A stretch of DNA of 64,000 nucleotides from Piscinibacter gummiphilus (GTDB taxonomy: Bacteria; Pseudomonadota; Gammaproteobacteria; Burkholderiales; Burkholderiaceae_C): assembly GCF_032681285.1 (NCBI RefSeq), contig NZ_CP136336.1:4699001-4763000 (forward strand). The letters run 5' to 3'. A program made the position numbers and the translations under genes. Shown here piece by piece: positions 1 to 9,473 of the stretch. Position 1 is the first letter of the stretch, and every line of letters starts with the position of its first letter. The notes beneath the pieces were generated by a model. That model saw nothing but the letters and a program-made list of their open reading frames with translations. It had not been told where the DNA came from and made no database searches.

Positions 1-485
1 TTGGCGATGGCGTCCTGTGAGCTGTTGCGGCCGGTGCGGAAGATGTACTTGTTCCACTTGTCGCCGGTGATCGAGTCGGCCACCGCGGGCTCGACCAGCA
101 GGATCTTCTTGTACTCCTCGGCCACGGGCAGCATGGCGAGCGCCACGCCCGAGCCGGTGGTGCCCACCGCGATGTCGGCCTTGTCGTCGCCGTAGGCGGT
201 GGCGAGCAGGTTCTTGCCCACGTCGGGCTTGCCCTGGTCGTCTTTCTCGATCACCACCAGCTTCTTGCCGGCCACCGTCATCGTGCCACCGGTGGCGTAT
301 TCGAGGCCCATCATCAGGCCGGTGTGCGTCTGCTTGGCATAGGCCTCGAGCGGCCCGGTCTTGCCGTAGACGTGGGCGATGCGGACCTCGTTCTTGGACT
401 GGGCCTGGACGAGCGGCGCGGTGAGCGCGAGCGCGGCAGCGGCGGCAACGGTCGTGAGGGCAACGCGGCGGGTGGCGAAGTGCAT
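1..485 (-). CDS. LivK-type ABC transporter substrate-binding protein (3' part outside window)
   Basis: About 161 N-terminal residues are visible and the C-terminal part runs off the window. It starts with a signal peptide (MHFATRR, then an Ala/Leu-rich core ending LVQAQ). The mature start NEVRIAHVYGKTGPLEAYA and the segment VVIEKDDQGKPDVGKN are typical of Peripla_BP_6 periplasmic proteins for branched-chain amino acids, amides or aromatic acids. AGGAG lies 5 nt before the ATG, which fixes the start. A sigma-54 promoter lies about 55 bp upstream, so expression is probably controlled by an enhancer-binding protein, perhaps the one at 3013-4473. The ligand cannot be read from the sequence. Confidence 0.85.
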   Translation of the reverse strand, partial: MHFATRRVALTTVAAAAALALTAPLVQAQSKNEVRIAHVYGKTGPLEAYAKQTHTGLMMGLEYATGGTMTVAGKKLVVIEKDDQGKPDVGKNLLATAYGDDKADIAVGTTGSGVALAMLPVAEEYKKILLVEPAVADSITGDKWNKYIFRTGRNSSQDAIA

Positions 486-539
486 GGTGTCTCCTGGGTT
501 CTCAGGCGGCGCAGCTGCCGCCCGTGCGAGCCGTTCTTG

Positions 540-555
540 CGCAAAGCCTGTGCCC
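540..555 (-). promoter_or_regulatory. Sigma-54 (-24/-12) promoter for the LivK-type gene
   Basis: Read on the minus strand this is GGGCAC-AGGCT-TTGCG. It matches the consensus TGGCAC-N5-TTGCA with exact GG/GC spacing of 10 nt. The predicted start is near 530, giving a leader of about 45 nt with a good Shine-Dalgarno before the ATG at 485. Confidence 0.65.
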
Positions 556-633
556 ACAAGCACCAGATCAGGGCAAACACTAGGTTTACCTGGGAGACGC
601 AGGGCGGCGCTGGACCGTCTTCGCCCAGATGCC

Positions 634-684
634 GGACACGCGGCGCGAGCGTCGTGCCTGGCGCTTGGACACTGCCCAGAGTCC
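634..684. promoter_or_regulatory. Possible enhancer half-sites (GGACAC) upstream of the sigma-54 promoter
   Basis: GGACAC occurs at 634-639 and GGACACT at 667-673, followed by AGAGTCC at 678-684. GGACACT is identical to one arm of the palindrome at 4478-4498 in front of the sigma-54 activator gene. The sites lie roughly 100-150 bp upstream of the predicted transcription start, a normal enhancer distance. The half-sites are everted here rather than facing as in the palindrome, so this is tentative. Confidence 0.3.
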
Positions 685-692
685 AGGCAGGC

Positions 693-2894
693 CTAGAGCT
701 TCATTTCCAGACGCACCTGCCAGCTGATGTAGGAGTTGGTATCGGTCTCAGTGGTCTCACGCACCGTGCCCCCTTCGAAGCGGCTGCCGGTGAGGTAGTC
801 GCGCGCGGCGAGGTTGCTGCCCGAGATGCGCAGCTGCAGGCCGGGGTTGAAGGCATACAGCATGAACGCATCCACCACCGTCTTCTTGCCCTGGATGACC
901 CACTGCGTGTCGCTGATGCGGGTGGTGTAGCCGGGCTGCCAGCTCAGGTTGCCGCCGAGCGTGAGGCCCGTGCGGCGGAAGCGGTAGTCGGCGCCGAGAT
1001 TGACGACGCCCGAGGCCTGCTGGTCGATGCGGTTGTCGGGGCCGGGCGTGCCTTTCACCTTCGAGCGGAAGACGCCGCCGTTGGCGCGCAGCTCGACACC
1101 GGGCGCGTCGGCCACCAGGTCGCTGAGGCGGAACTTGGCTTCGAGCTCCAGGCCCTGGGTGGTGGCGTCGCCGACGTTCTGCATGCGCGACACGTAGCGT
1201 GTGCCCTCCAGAGACGTCACGGTGCGGATGTACTGGCTGATCTCTCGGTGGAAGACACTGGCACTCAGGATGCCGCTGCCCGGGAGGTAGCGCTCGATGG
1301 CCACGTCGAGGCCGGTGGCCAGCTCGGGCTTCAGGTCGGGGTTGCCCGCCCTGTCCGGGCGCGTCTCGGAATTGGGCTGAGACTGCCGCGTGTACGGAAT
1401 CAGGTTCTGCAGCGTCGGCGAGCGGTAGCTGCGTGTGAGGCTCATCCGCACCTGGTCGCGGCTCTTGGGGTCGAACTTCCACACCGTGTGCAGCAACGGG
1501 GTCCACACGCTGCTGCGGTTGTCGAACGGGGCCGCCAGGCCGTTGGCCTCGCCTTGCGTGCGGATGCTCTCCCAGCGGAGGCCCGCGTGCACCGCCCATT
1601 GCGGCGTGAGGTTCCATTCGTCCTGCGCGAACGCGGCCAAGCGCAGCGACCTGGCCGAGAAGTCGTCGCCCGAGACATCGGCCTCGCTGTGCTGCTCGTT
1701 GCGGCGGTTGTGCTCGACTTCGGCGCCGGCCACCAGCGCGTGGTCGTTGGGCAGCAGGGTGGTGAGCTTGGAGCCAAGCGTGGCGTTGGTATCTCGGGCG
1801 CTGTTGACGTCGTCGAAGTCGCTCGGCTGGGCGAGCGTGGGAGAGCCGTCGTTGTTGCGCAGGTAGCGCTGCGCGCGGCCACTCCACCGGCCTTGGCCGA
1901 GGCCGCCCTTGAGTTCGAGGCGGCCCACGCCCTCGAGGCCTCGGTTGAACTGACTGTTCAAGCGCAGCAGTTGGTAGCGGCCGGTGTTGTGGCCGGTGCT
2001 GGTGTCGTAGGGTTTCGCGACCAGGGGGGTCTGGTCGATGCGCGAGTTGCGCGTGTTGTCGGTTTCGCTGGCAATGAGCAAGGGCATCAGCACCAGCGAC
2101 GTGCCCTTGTCGCCGCGCCACTGCAGGCGCCCGGTCGCATGCAGCGCAGTGCGCTCCTCGGTGGATTGCGTCGTCTCCACGCTTTCGCTTCGAATTGCCG
2201 CTTCGCGCACGGTGGTCGTCACGCTCTCGGTGTCGCGCTTGAACTTGAAGGCCGACAGCGAGAAGTTGTAGATCAGGTTGTCCACGCTGTCGTTGCGCGT
2301 CCACGAGAAGCCGGGGTGCACATGCCCCGTCTCCACGCCGAAGCCCACGCGCAAGTCGTTGAGCCGCTTCTTGAAGCCTTCTCGCGTGACGATGTTGATG
2401 GTGCCGGCAATCGCCCGCGCGCCGGTCTCGGCGGTGGGTGCGCGCAGGATCTCGATGCGCTCGATCTGCTCGGGCGTGAGCGTATCGATGGTGAGGCCCG
2501 GCGGCACACGCTCGCCGTCGATGAGGATCTGCGTGTAGCCGCTGCCGAGCCCACGCATGCGGATCGCCCCGCCCCGCCCCGGCGCGCCTTGCAGCGTGAT
2601 GCCGGGCAGGCGCTTCAAGACCTCGCCCACGGTGCTGTCGCCGAAGCGCTCGATCTCCTCGCGCCCGATCACGATCTTGGCCGCGGTGGACTGGCGGCGC
2701 TCGCTCTGGTCGTTGTTGCGCGTGCCGGTGATCTCGACACGCTCGAGTTGCTGCGGCGCAGGCGCAGGCGCAGGCGCAGGCGCAGGCGAGGGTGCGGGTG
2801 GCGGTGGCGGCGTTTGTGCGTTGGCGGCGGCAGCGGCCACCGCGAGCGCGATCAAGGTGAGCGAAGAGGGAGCGTGAAGACCGTGGGCAGGCAT
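693..2894 (-). CDS. TonB-dependent outer-membrane receptor
   Basis: The 733-aa product should be a plugged beta-barrel for energy-dependent uptake of a scarce ligand (siderophore, vitamin, glycan or hydrophobic compound). It has a signal peptide ending NAQ, a Pro/Ala-repeat linker, a TonB-box-like segment LERVEITGTR and a plug domain with GDSTVGEVLKRLPGITL and RMRGLGSGYTQILIDGERV. A barrel of about 22 strands follows, with the usual aromatic-rich C-terminus. The ATG at 2894 is chosen because the signal peptide begins there; the frame stays open further upstream but without such a signal. No siderophore or cobalamin genes are adjacent, and the next gene upstream is the sigma-54 activator. Confidence 0.88.
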   Translation of the reverse strand: MPAHGLHAPSSLTLIALAVAAAAANAQTPPPPPAPSPAPAPAPAPAPQQLERVEITGTRNNDQSERRQSTAAKIVIGREEIERFGDSTVGEVLKRLPGITLQGAPGRGGAIRMRGLGSGYTQILIDGERVPPGLTIDTLTPEQIERIEILRAPTAETGARAIAGTINIVTREGFKKRLNDLRVGFGVETGHVHPGFSWTRNDSVDNLIYNFSLSAFKFKRDTESVTTTVREAAIRSESVETTQSTEERTALHATGRLQWRGDKGTSLVLMPLLIASETDNTRNSRIDQTPLVAKPYDTSTGHNTGRYQLLRLNSQFNRGLEGVGRLELKGGLGQGRWSGRAQRYLRNNDGSPTLAQPSDFDDVNSARDTNATLGSKLTTLLPNDHALVAGAEVEHNRRNEQHSEADVSGDDFSARSLRLAAFAQDEWNLTPQWAVHAGLRWESIRTQGEANGLAAPFDNRSSVWTPLLHTVWKFDPKSRDQVRMSLTRSYRSPTLQNLIPYTRQSQPNSETRPDRAGNPDLKPELATGLDVAIERYLPGSGILSASVFHREISQYIRTVTSLEGTRYVSRMQNVGDATTQGLELEAKFRLSDLVADAPGVELRANGGVFRSKVKGTPGPDNRIDQQASGVVNLGADYRFRRTGLTLGGNLSWQPGYTTRISDTQWVIQGKKTVVDAFMLYAFNPGLQLRISGSNLAARDYLTGSRFEGGTVRETTETDTNSYISWQVRLEMKL
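2755..2790. repeat. Hexanucleotide microsatellite in the TonB receptor gene
   Basis: Five perfect copies of GGCGCA (2755-2784) and an imperfect sixth encode an (Ala-Pro)n linker between signal peptide and plug. Copy-number change would keep the frame and alter only linker length. Confidence 0.85.
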
Positions 2895-2958
2895 GGGCAG
2901 CAGAGAACGAAAAGACCCTGAAGCATGCGCGGGATCACCGGCACCCGCATCGGGGAAG

Positions 2959-2983
2959 CCTCGCAGCCCACATTGCTGCGAGG
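2959..2983 (-). other. Hairpin in the leader of the TonB receptor gene
   Basis: CCTCGCAGC and GCTGCGAGG form a perfect 9-bp stem with a 7-nt loop, between the sigma-54 regulator stop and the receptor start. No T-run follows on the minus strand, so it is not a typical terminator; it may affect mRNA processing or translation. No cobalamin-riboswitch box is visible. Confidence 0.45.
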
Positions 2984-3012
2984 TAAAGAAGGTGCGCCAG
3001 GCCGAACGGCAG

Positions 3013-4473
3013 CTAACTCGAGCCGAGCTTCTCGTACAGCGTGGCGCGCGAGATGCCCAAGAGCCGCGATGCGGCGAGCTTGTTGCCGCCGGTCGCTTCC
3101 AGGGCTTCGCGGATCGCCCGCTGCTCCAGCTCGGCGATGGCCTGCGGCAGCGGCTTGATCGCAGCCGTGGCGGCCGCCGCATCGGCCACGGGGGCGCGCG
3201 GCGCAGCAGCGGCGGGCAGCGGTGGCGGGCTCAATTGCGGCACACCGTCGACCAGGCTGCTGAAATGCGCCGCCGTGAGCACGGTGTCGTCGGTCATCAG
3301 CGTGGCCTGCTCCAGCACGTTGCGCAACTCGCGGATGTTGCCCGGCCACGCCTGGCGCGACAGCAGCTCCAGCGCATCGGGCGACAGGCCCTTGTGCGGC
3401 AAGCCGCTTCGGCGGGCGATGTCGTCGGCCAGCGCTTCGACCAGCGCTTCGAGATCAGGCAGGCGCTCGCGCAGCGCCGGCAGCCGGATGGGCAGCACGT
3501 TGAGGCGGTAGTAGAGGTCGGCGCGGAAGCTGCCCGCGGCCACCATCGCCGGCAGGTCGCGGCTCGTGGCCGCGATGATGCGCACGTCGACCCGCTCGAC
3601 CTTGTTGCTGCCGAGCGGCTCGATCTCCTGCTCCTGCAGCACACGCAGCAGCTTGCTCTGCAGGGCGACCGGCATGTCGCCGATCTCGTCGAGGAAGAGC
3701 GTGCCGCCGTCGGCGAGCTTGAACTTGCCGTCGCGCCCCTTGCGGTCGGCGCCGGTGTAGGCGCCGGGGGCCACGCCGAAGAACTCGGCTTCGAGCAGCG
3801 TGTCGGGCACGGCGGCGATGTTGACGCCGACGAAGGCGCGTGAGGCGCGGGTGCTTGCCGCGTGGATGGCGTGGGCCAGCAGCTCCTTGCCGGTGCCCGT
3901 CTCGCCGAGCAGCAGCACGGTGCTGTCGGTCTGCGCCACGCGGCGCGCCTGGCGCTTGGTTTCCATCGCGACGGGGCTCGAGCCGATGAAGCTCGCGATG
4001 GTGTACTTCGGCCGGCGCTGCGCGGCGAGCTGCTGGCGCGCGTCGTCGAGCTCGCGCTGCAGGCGGCTGAACTTGGTCATCAGCGGCTGCATCGTCGTCT
4101 CGGGGTGGTCGAGCAGCACGAGGCCCAACGCGCCGATCACGCCGCCGTCGGCATCGCGCAGCGGCATGCGGCTCACGAGAAAGGTGCCGGCCTGGTTGGT
4201 GAGCAGGTCCACCAGCATGGGCTGGCCAGTCTCGATCACGTGGGCCATCAGCGTGTTGGGCACCACCTCTTCCACGAGGCGGCCCACGAAGTCGCCCTCT
4301 TCATGGCCGAGGCCGGGCAGGAAGCGCTTGTAGCCCTCGCTGATCCACACGATGCGGTGCTGGCGGTCGACCACCATCATGCCCATGGCGGCCTGCGCCA
4401 GCGTGTCGAACATGCTTTGCGCGGCGAGCTTGAGCACGCCGTCGGCATCGGCTGGAAGAGTGGTCGTCGTCAT
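3013..4473 (-). CDS. Sigma-54-dependent Fis-family transcriptional activator with PAS domain
   Basis: This 486-aa enhancer-binding protein activates RNA polymerase-sigma54. An N-terminal PAS-type sensor (about 15-120: MVVDRQHRIVWISEGYKRFL) is followed by an AAA+ domain with Walker A GETGTGKE, the sigma-54 contact loop as GAYTGA (usually GAFTGA) and Walker B TLFLDEIGD. A C-terminal Fis helix-turn-helix (GGNKLAASRLLGISRATLYEKL) ends the protein. A GTG at 4497 would add 8 residues and lies inside the palindrome at 4478-4498; neither start has a strong Shine-Dalgarno. It may control the LivK-type gene at 1-485 and perhaps the adjacent ACAD operon. Its ligand is unknown. Confidence 0.9.
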   Translation of the reverse strand: MTTTTLPADADGVLKLAAQSMFDTLAQAAMGMMVVDRQHRIVWISEGYKRFLPGLGHEEGDFVGRLVEEVVPNTLMAHVIETGQPMLVDLLTNQAGTFLVSRMPLRDADGGVIGALGLVLLDHPETTMQPLMTKFSRLQRELDDARQQLAAQRRPKYTIASFIGSSPVAMETKRQARRVAQTDSTVLLLGETGTGKELLAHAIHAASTRASRAFVGVNIAAVPDTLLEAEFFGVAPGAYTGADRKGRDGKFKLADGGTLFLDEIGDMPVALQSKLLRVLQEQEIEPLGSNKVERVDVRIIAATSRDLPAMVAAGSFRADLYYRLNVLPIRLPALRERLPDLEALVEALADDIARRSGLPHKGLSPDALELLSRQAWPGNIRELRNVLEQATLMTDDTVLTAAHFSSLVDGVPQLSPPPLPAAAAPRAPVADAAAATAAIKPLPQAIAELEQRAIREALEATGGNKLAASRLLGISRATLYEKLGSS

Positions 4474-4477
4474 GGGC

Positions 4478-4498
4478 AGTGTCCGTGTGCTGGACACT
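4478..4498. promoter_or_regulatory. Palindromic operator at the start of the sigma-54 activator gene
   Basis: Perfect inverted repeat AGTGTCC-N7-GGACACT, centred on 4488, between the thioesterase stop and the activator start. TGTC...GACA symmetry is common for enhancer-binding proteins of this class, and position suggests autoregulation. One arm recurs upstream of the sigma-54 promoter at 540-555. Confidence 0.6.
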
Positions 4499-4517
4499 TT
4501 ACGCCCCGTGCAAGCGC

Positions 4518-4967
4518 TCAGCCCTCAGGGACTTCCTTGTTGGCAGCCACCGGCTCGACCACTGCAAACACACCGCTGCACCGCACCACGACCTTCTCGC
4601 CGACCCGCAACTCGCACTCGGCGAACGACAGCCGCGCCCCGTGCTTGCGCACCTGCACGTGCGCTTCCAGCCAGTCGCCCACCTTGGCCGCGCCGAGGAA
4701 ATCGGTCGACAGGTTGACCGACACCATCGGCGCCGAGGGCTTGCGCGTGAGGTGCATGTTGCGGCCGAGCGCGCTGTCGGCCAGCGTGACCAGCATGCCG
4801 CCATGTGCGATGCCGCGCATGTTGGTGTGCTTCTGTGCGAGGCGCAGGCCGATGACCACGCCGCCGTTGGGCGCATCCTTCTGGTACAGCGGGCCGGCGT
4901 GCGTGAGCCAGGTGCCGCCGGGCACCAGCGGCACGAAACCATCTGGGATGTTGTCGTCGGGACTCAT
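4518..4967 (-). CDS. PaaI-family hotdog thioesterase
   Basis: The 149-aa hotdog-fold protein probably hydrolyses acyl-CoA thioesters to recover CoA from stalled intermediates. The segment NMRGIAHGGMLVTLADSALG carries the HGG pattern and catalytic acidic residue of the PaaI/4HBT group. The start codon overlaps the stop of the 601-aa ACAD by one base (TGATG), so the two are translationally coupled. Length is normal for the family. Substrate is not evident. Confidence 0.85.
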   Translation of the reverse strand: MSPDDNIPDGFVPLVPGGTWLTHAGPLYQKDAPNGGVVIGLRLAQKHTNMRGIAHGGMLVTLADSALGRNMHLTRKPSAPMVSVNLSTDFLGAAKVGDWLEAHVQVRKHGARLSFAECELRVGEKVVVRCSGVFAVVEPVAANKEVPEG

Positions 4968-6772
4968 CAGAACCAGGCGTCCTGCATCGTGAGGGTCGAA
5001 TCGTTGAGGCTGCGCAGCAACTCGTGCTGCGGCTTGCAGCGTGGCAGCTCCCAGTCGAAGAACCAGGCGCAGGTGTGCAGCTTGCCACGGTAGAAGTTGA
5101 TTTCGTCGTCGCCCTTCGCGTCTTTCAGCGCGCGGGTGGCAACCAAGGCTTGCCGCAGCCACTGCCACGCCACGACCGTGTGGCCGAAGGCCTCGAGGAA
5201 GACGACCGAGTTGGCCAAGGCCAGTTCACCCTTCTCCTTCAGCAACGGCGCCAGCGCCTTCACCGTCTGCACGACGTTGGACCAGGCGATGGTCAGCGCA
5301 TCGGCATTCGCGCTCAGGGTCTCGTAGGCCGAGGCGTCCTTGACCGTCGCGGCGATCTCGCGGCCCAGCAACTCGAGCGCGGCACCTTGCTGCATCACCA
5401 CCTTGCGGCCCAGCAGGTCGATCGACTGGATGGCGTGCGTGCCCTCGTGGATCATGTTGAGGCGGTTGTCGCGGTAGAACTGCTCGACCGGGTATTCGCG
5501 CGTGTAGCCATAACCACCGTGGATCTGGATGGCGAGGCTGTTGGCTTCCAGGCACCACTGCGAGGGCCAGCTCTTGACGATGGGTGTGAGCAGCTCCAGC
5601 AACAGGCCGGCTTCTTCACGCTTGGTCTCGTCGGGGCCGGTCTTCTGCTCGTCGACCAGGCGTGCAGCGTAGAGGCCCAAGGACAGGCCGCCTTCCACAT
5701 ACGCCTTCTGCGCAATCAGCATGCGGCGGATGTCGGCGTGCGCTATCAGCTTGATCTGCGGTTCGTTGGGATCTTTGCTGCCGGCGCGGCGGCCTTGCGG
5801 CCGTTCACGCGCGTACTGCAGCGAGGCCAGGTAGCCGCGGTAGCCCAGCATCACCGCGCCCATGCCGACACCGATGCGCGCCTCGTTCATCATGTGGAAC
5901 ATCGCGGCGAGGCCCTGGTTGGGCTGGCCGATGAGCTCGCCGTAGCACTGGCCCTTCTCGCCGAAGGACAACATGGTCGAGGTGGTGCCGCGCCAGCCCA
6001 TCTTGTGGATCAGGCCGGCGAGTGCCACGTCGTTGCGCGCGCCGAGCGAGCCGTCGTCGTTGACCATGAACTTCGGCACGATGAAGAGCGAGATGCCCTT
6101 CACCCCGGCCGGTGCGCCGGGCAGGCGTGCGAGCACGAGGTGGATGATGTTTTCGCTCAGCTCGTGGTCGCCGCCCGAGATGAAGATCTTGTTGCCGGTG
6201 AGGCGGTAGCTGCCATCGCCCTGCGGCACGGCGGCGGTGGTGATGTCCGAGAGGCTGGAGCCGGCTTGCGGCTCGGTGAGGCACATGGTGCCGAAGAAGC
6301 GGCCGCTGAGCATGTGCGGCAGGTAGCGCTTCTTCTGCGACTCGGTGCCGAAGCGGTTGATGACGTTGGCGTTGGCGATCGTCAGGCCGACGTAGGAGTT
6401 GGTCGCCGCATTCGCGCTCTTGAAGATGGCCGAGAAGGCCTGGCCCATCAGCACCGGCAGTTGCATGCCGCCAAGGTCGTAGTCCTGCGTCGGCGCGATG
6501 AAGCCGGCTTCGCAGTACGCCTGCAGCGCGTCTTTCACCTGCGGAATGATCTCGACGCGCTTCCCGTCGAACTCGGGCTCCTGCTCGTCGCTCTCGCGGT
6601 TGTGGGTGAAGAACTTGTCGGCGGCGATGGCCATCGCGGCGTCGAGCGCGGCGACGAAGGTCTCGCGGCTGTGGTCGGCGTGGCGCTCGCGCTGCGTCAG
6701 CGCTTCGGCATCGTTCACCTCGAAGATCTGGAAGTCGAGGTCGCGGCGGTTGAGGATGAGTTCGGCGGTCAT
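4967..6772 (-). CDS. Long-form acyl-CoA dehydrogenase (601 aa)
   Basis: FAD-dependent alpha,beta-dehydrogenation of an acyl-CoA, passing electrons to Etf (genes at 17606-19310). It belongs to the about 600-aa group with an extra N-terminal segment and a C-terminal helical extension. The flavin/substrate motif TEPQAGSSLSD is at about 166-176, and IHGGYGYTREYPVEQFYRDNR precedes the catalytic Glu443 in MIHEGTHAIQ. It follows the split ACAD pair on the same strand after a hairpin and is coupled to the thioesterase. Preference is probably medium- or long-chain, by family only. Confidence 0.9.
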   Translation of the reverse strand: MTAELILNRRDLDFQIFEVNDAEALTQRERHADHSRETFVAALDAAMAIAADKFFTHNRESDEQEPEFDGKRVEIIPQVKDALQAYCEAGFIAPTQDYDLGGMQLPVLMGQAFSAIFKSANAATNSYVGLTIANANVINRFGTESQKKRYLPHMLSGRFFGTMCLTEPQAGSSLSDITTAAVPQGDGSYRLTGNKIFISGGDHELSENIIHLVLARLPGAPAGVKGISLFIVPKFMVNDDGSLGARNDVALAGLIHKMGWRGTTSTMLSFGEKGQCYGELIGQPNQGLAAMFHMMNEARIGVGMGAVMLGYRGYLASLQYARERPQGRRAGSKDPNEPQIKLIAHADIRRMLIAQKAYVEGGLSLGLYAARLVDEQKTGPDETKREEAGLLLELLTPIVKSWPSQWCLEANSLAIQIHGGYGYTREYPVEQFYRDNRLNMIHEGTHAIQSIDLLGRKVVMQQGAALELLGREIAATVKDASAYETLSANADALTIAWSNVVQTVKALAPLLKEKGELALANSVVFLEAFGHTVVAWQWLRQALVATRALKDAKGDDEINFYRGKLHTCAWFFDWELPRCKPQHELLRSLNDSTLTMQDAWF

Positions 6773-6795
6773 GTTGTTCTAAAGGCTGATTGAAG

Positions 6796-6827
6796 AAGGG
6801 CCCGCAGCGAGAGGCATGCGGGCCCTT
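6796..6827 (-). terminator. Intercistronic hairpin between two ACAD genes
   Basis: AAGGGCCCGCA and TGCGGGCCCTT form a perfect 11-bp stem with a 10-nt loop. On the minus strand it is followed by CTTCTTCAATC, a weak U-tract. It lies between the stop of the small ACAD subunit and the start of the 601-aa ACAD and could be a partial terminator or a processing/stability element. Confidence 0.5.
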
Positions 6828-6845
6828 GGTCGAGAGCGTGGCGCG

Positions 6846-7988
6846 TCAGGCTGCGAGCAGCGTGTCGCTGAACTTGCCCAGGTGGTGGTCGACGTCACCG
6901 AAGGTCTGGTTGATGACCGTCAGTCGCTTGAAGAGGTGCGCGGCCATCAGCTCGTCGGTCACGCCCATGCCGCCGTGCATCTGCACTGCGCCCTGGCCCA
7001 CCGTGCGGGCCGACTGGCCGATGTAGGCCTTGGCGGCCGACACGTGGCGGCGGCGCTCGGCCGCATCCTTCGAGTCGACCTTGACTGCGGCCAGCAGCGC
7101 CATCGCGCGGCCGTATTCGGCCGCCATCGCCATGTCGGCCATGCGGTGCTGCAGCACCTGGAACTTGCCAATCGGCATGTCGAACTGCTTGCGGTTCTTC
7201 AGGTACTCAAGCGTCTGCGCGTTGAGCGTGGCCATCACACCGACCGCTTCGGCGCACAGGGCGGCGATGCCACGGTCGAGCGCCCATTCGATCGCGGGCA
7301 GGGCCTGGTTGACCTGGCCCACGAGCGCGTCGGCACCGACCTTCACGTCCTTCAGGATCACGTCGGCAGCGCGCTGGCCGTCTTGCGTGCCGTAGGGGCG
7401 CAGGGTCAGGCCTGCGGCCTTGGCGTCGACCACGAAGAGCGAGATGCCGTTGGCATCGAAAGCAGAGCCCGAGGTGCGGGCCGAGACCAGCAGCTTGTTC
7501 GCCGACGCCGCAGCCAACACGACGGCTTTGTGGCCGCTCAGCGACCAGCCGTCGCCGTCCTTCTTCGCGGTGGTGGCCACGTGGTGGGTGTTGTAGCGCG
7601 CACCCGGCTCCTGATGGGCCAGCGTGGCGATCGTCGTGCCCTGGGTGATGCCGCCCAGCAGCGTGTCCTTCTGCGCGGCGTTGCCGATGTCGGCGATCAG
7701 GCTGCCGGCGATCACGATCGACGGGATGAAAGGCTCGAGCGCGAGTGCGGTGCCCAGCGTCTCGGCGATCAGCATCGTGTCGATCGCGTTGCCGCCGAGG
7801 CCACCCACTTCTTCAGGGAACGGCAGGGCCAGCAGGCCCAGCTCGGCGTAGGTGGACCAGGCTTCGGCGCTGTGGCCGAGCTCGCTCTTGGTGAGCGCGC
7901 GGCGATGCTCGAAGCCGTAGTCCTTGGCGAGGTAGCGCTTCAGGCTGTCCTGGATCGCGGTCTGTTCTTCGCTGAGATTGAAATCCAT
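6846..7988 (-). CDS. pimD: Pimeloyl-CoA dehydrogenase-like small subunit
   Basis: A 380-aa ACAD-family protein resembling the small subunit of two-gene dehydrogenases such as PimD. Domain order is normal (N-terminal helices, beta domain, C-terminal helices with QMHGGMGVTDELMAAHLFKRL). The catalytic base is missing at the MCAD position (sequence INQTFGDVD instead of a Glu-Gly-Thr), and the IVD-type position reads ALDRG. This fits a non-catalytic partner of the large subunit, whose gene ends 28 nt upstream. Electrons go to Etf. The natural substrate (dicarboxylyl-, alicyclic or branched acyl-CoA) cannot be read from sequence. Confidence 0.82.
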   Translation of the reverse strand: MDFNLSEEQTAIQDSLKRYLAKDYGFEHRRALTKSELGHSAEAWSTYAELGLLALPFPEEVGGLGGNAIDTMLIAETLGTALALEPFIPSIVIAGSLIADIGNAAQKDTLLGGITQGTTIATLAHQEPGARYNTHHVATTAKKDGDGWSLSGHKAVVLAAASANKLLVSARTSGSAFDANGISLFVVDAKAAGLTLRPYGTQDGQRAADVILKDVKVGADALVGQVNQALPAIEWALDRGIAALCAEAVGVMATLNAQTLEYLKNRKQFDMPIGKFQVLQHRMADMAMAAEYGRAMALLAAVKVDSKDAAERRRHVSAAKAYIGQSARTVGQGAVQMHGGMGVTDELMAAHLFKRLTVINQTFGDVDHHLGKFSDTLLAA

Positions 7989-8016
7989 GGTGATTCCTTT
8001 CGTGTTCTGTGTTGCT

Positions 8017-9237
<1,221 letters not shown>

Positions 9238-9284
9238 GGAAAGTCTCCTGCGGCTGAGCCGTATTGCGGATGATCAAGAAAATG

Positions 9285-9301
9285 GATGCAGATTCTGCAT
9301 C
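9285..9301. promoter_or_regulatory. Perfect 17-bp palindromic operator
   Basis: GATGCAGA-T-TCTGCATC has 8-bp arms around a single central base. It sits about 6-22 bp downstream of the predicted leftward start, a repressor-type position. The right part, TTCTGCATCGC, is repeated exactly at 9474-9484. Confidence 0.65.
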
Positions 9302-9313
9302 GCAAAACGCCAA

Positions 9314-9346
9314 AGTATAAATTGGAACTTCTACCAACAACGTTGC
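9314..9346 (-). promoter_or_regulatory. Predicted sigma-70 promoter for the leftward ACAD operon
   Basis: On the minus strand a TATACT hexamer (9319 to 9314) is preceded by a GTTGTT-type -35 region. The predicted start is near 9307, just before the palindrome at 9285-9301. Confidence 0.4.
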
Positions 9347-9423
9347 CCGCAACCCATCCTAAACCCTGTCACGAGTGCGACAACCCCGGGGAACACGCTC
9401 AACTTCCGTCGGGAATCACCTTG

Positions 9424-9452
9424 TTTACAGGGAACCCCTCAGCGGCTACGAT
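9424..9452 (+). promoter_or_regulatory. Predicted sigma-70 promoter for the rightward operon
   Basis: TTTACA (9424-9429), 17-bp spacer, TACGAT (9447-9452). The predicted start is near 9459. The operator half-site TTCTGCATCGC begins about 15 bp later. Confidence 0.5.
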
Positions 9453-9473
9453 GGTCGCCTTTGCAAAATAGTG

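Noticed and set aside
2755..2790. Microsatellite as a phase-variation switch
   Set aside because: The unit is six bases, so slippage keeps the frame; only linker length would change.
324..2921. Very long open frame (865 codons) antisense to the TonB receptor, with an Arg-rich run
   Set aside because: It mirrors the real receptor gene; in high-GC DNA the antisense frame often lacks stops, and the Arg run is the GGCGCA repeat read on the other strand.
2895..3012. Cobalamin or other riboswitch before the TonB receptor
   Set aside because: The region is only 118 nt and has just one simple hairpin; no conserved B12-box-like sequence.
9424..9470. Sigma-54 promoter in the 9238-9577 divergent region
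   Set aside because: GG/GC pairs there have 8 or 11 nt spacing rather than 10; sigma-70-type elements fit better.
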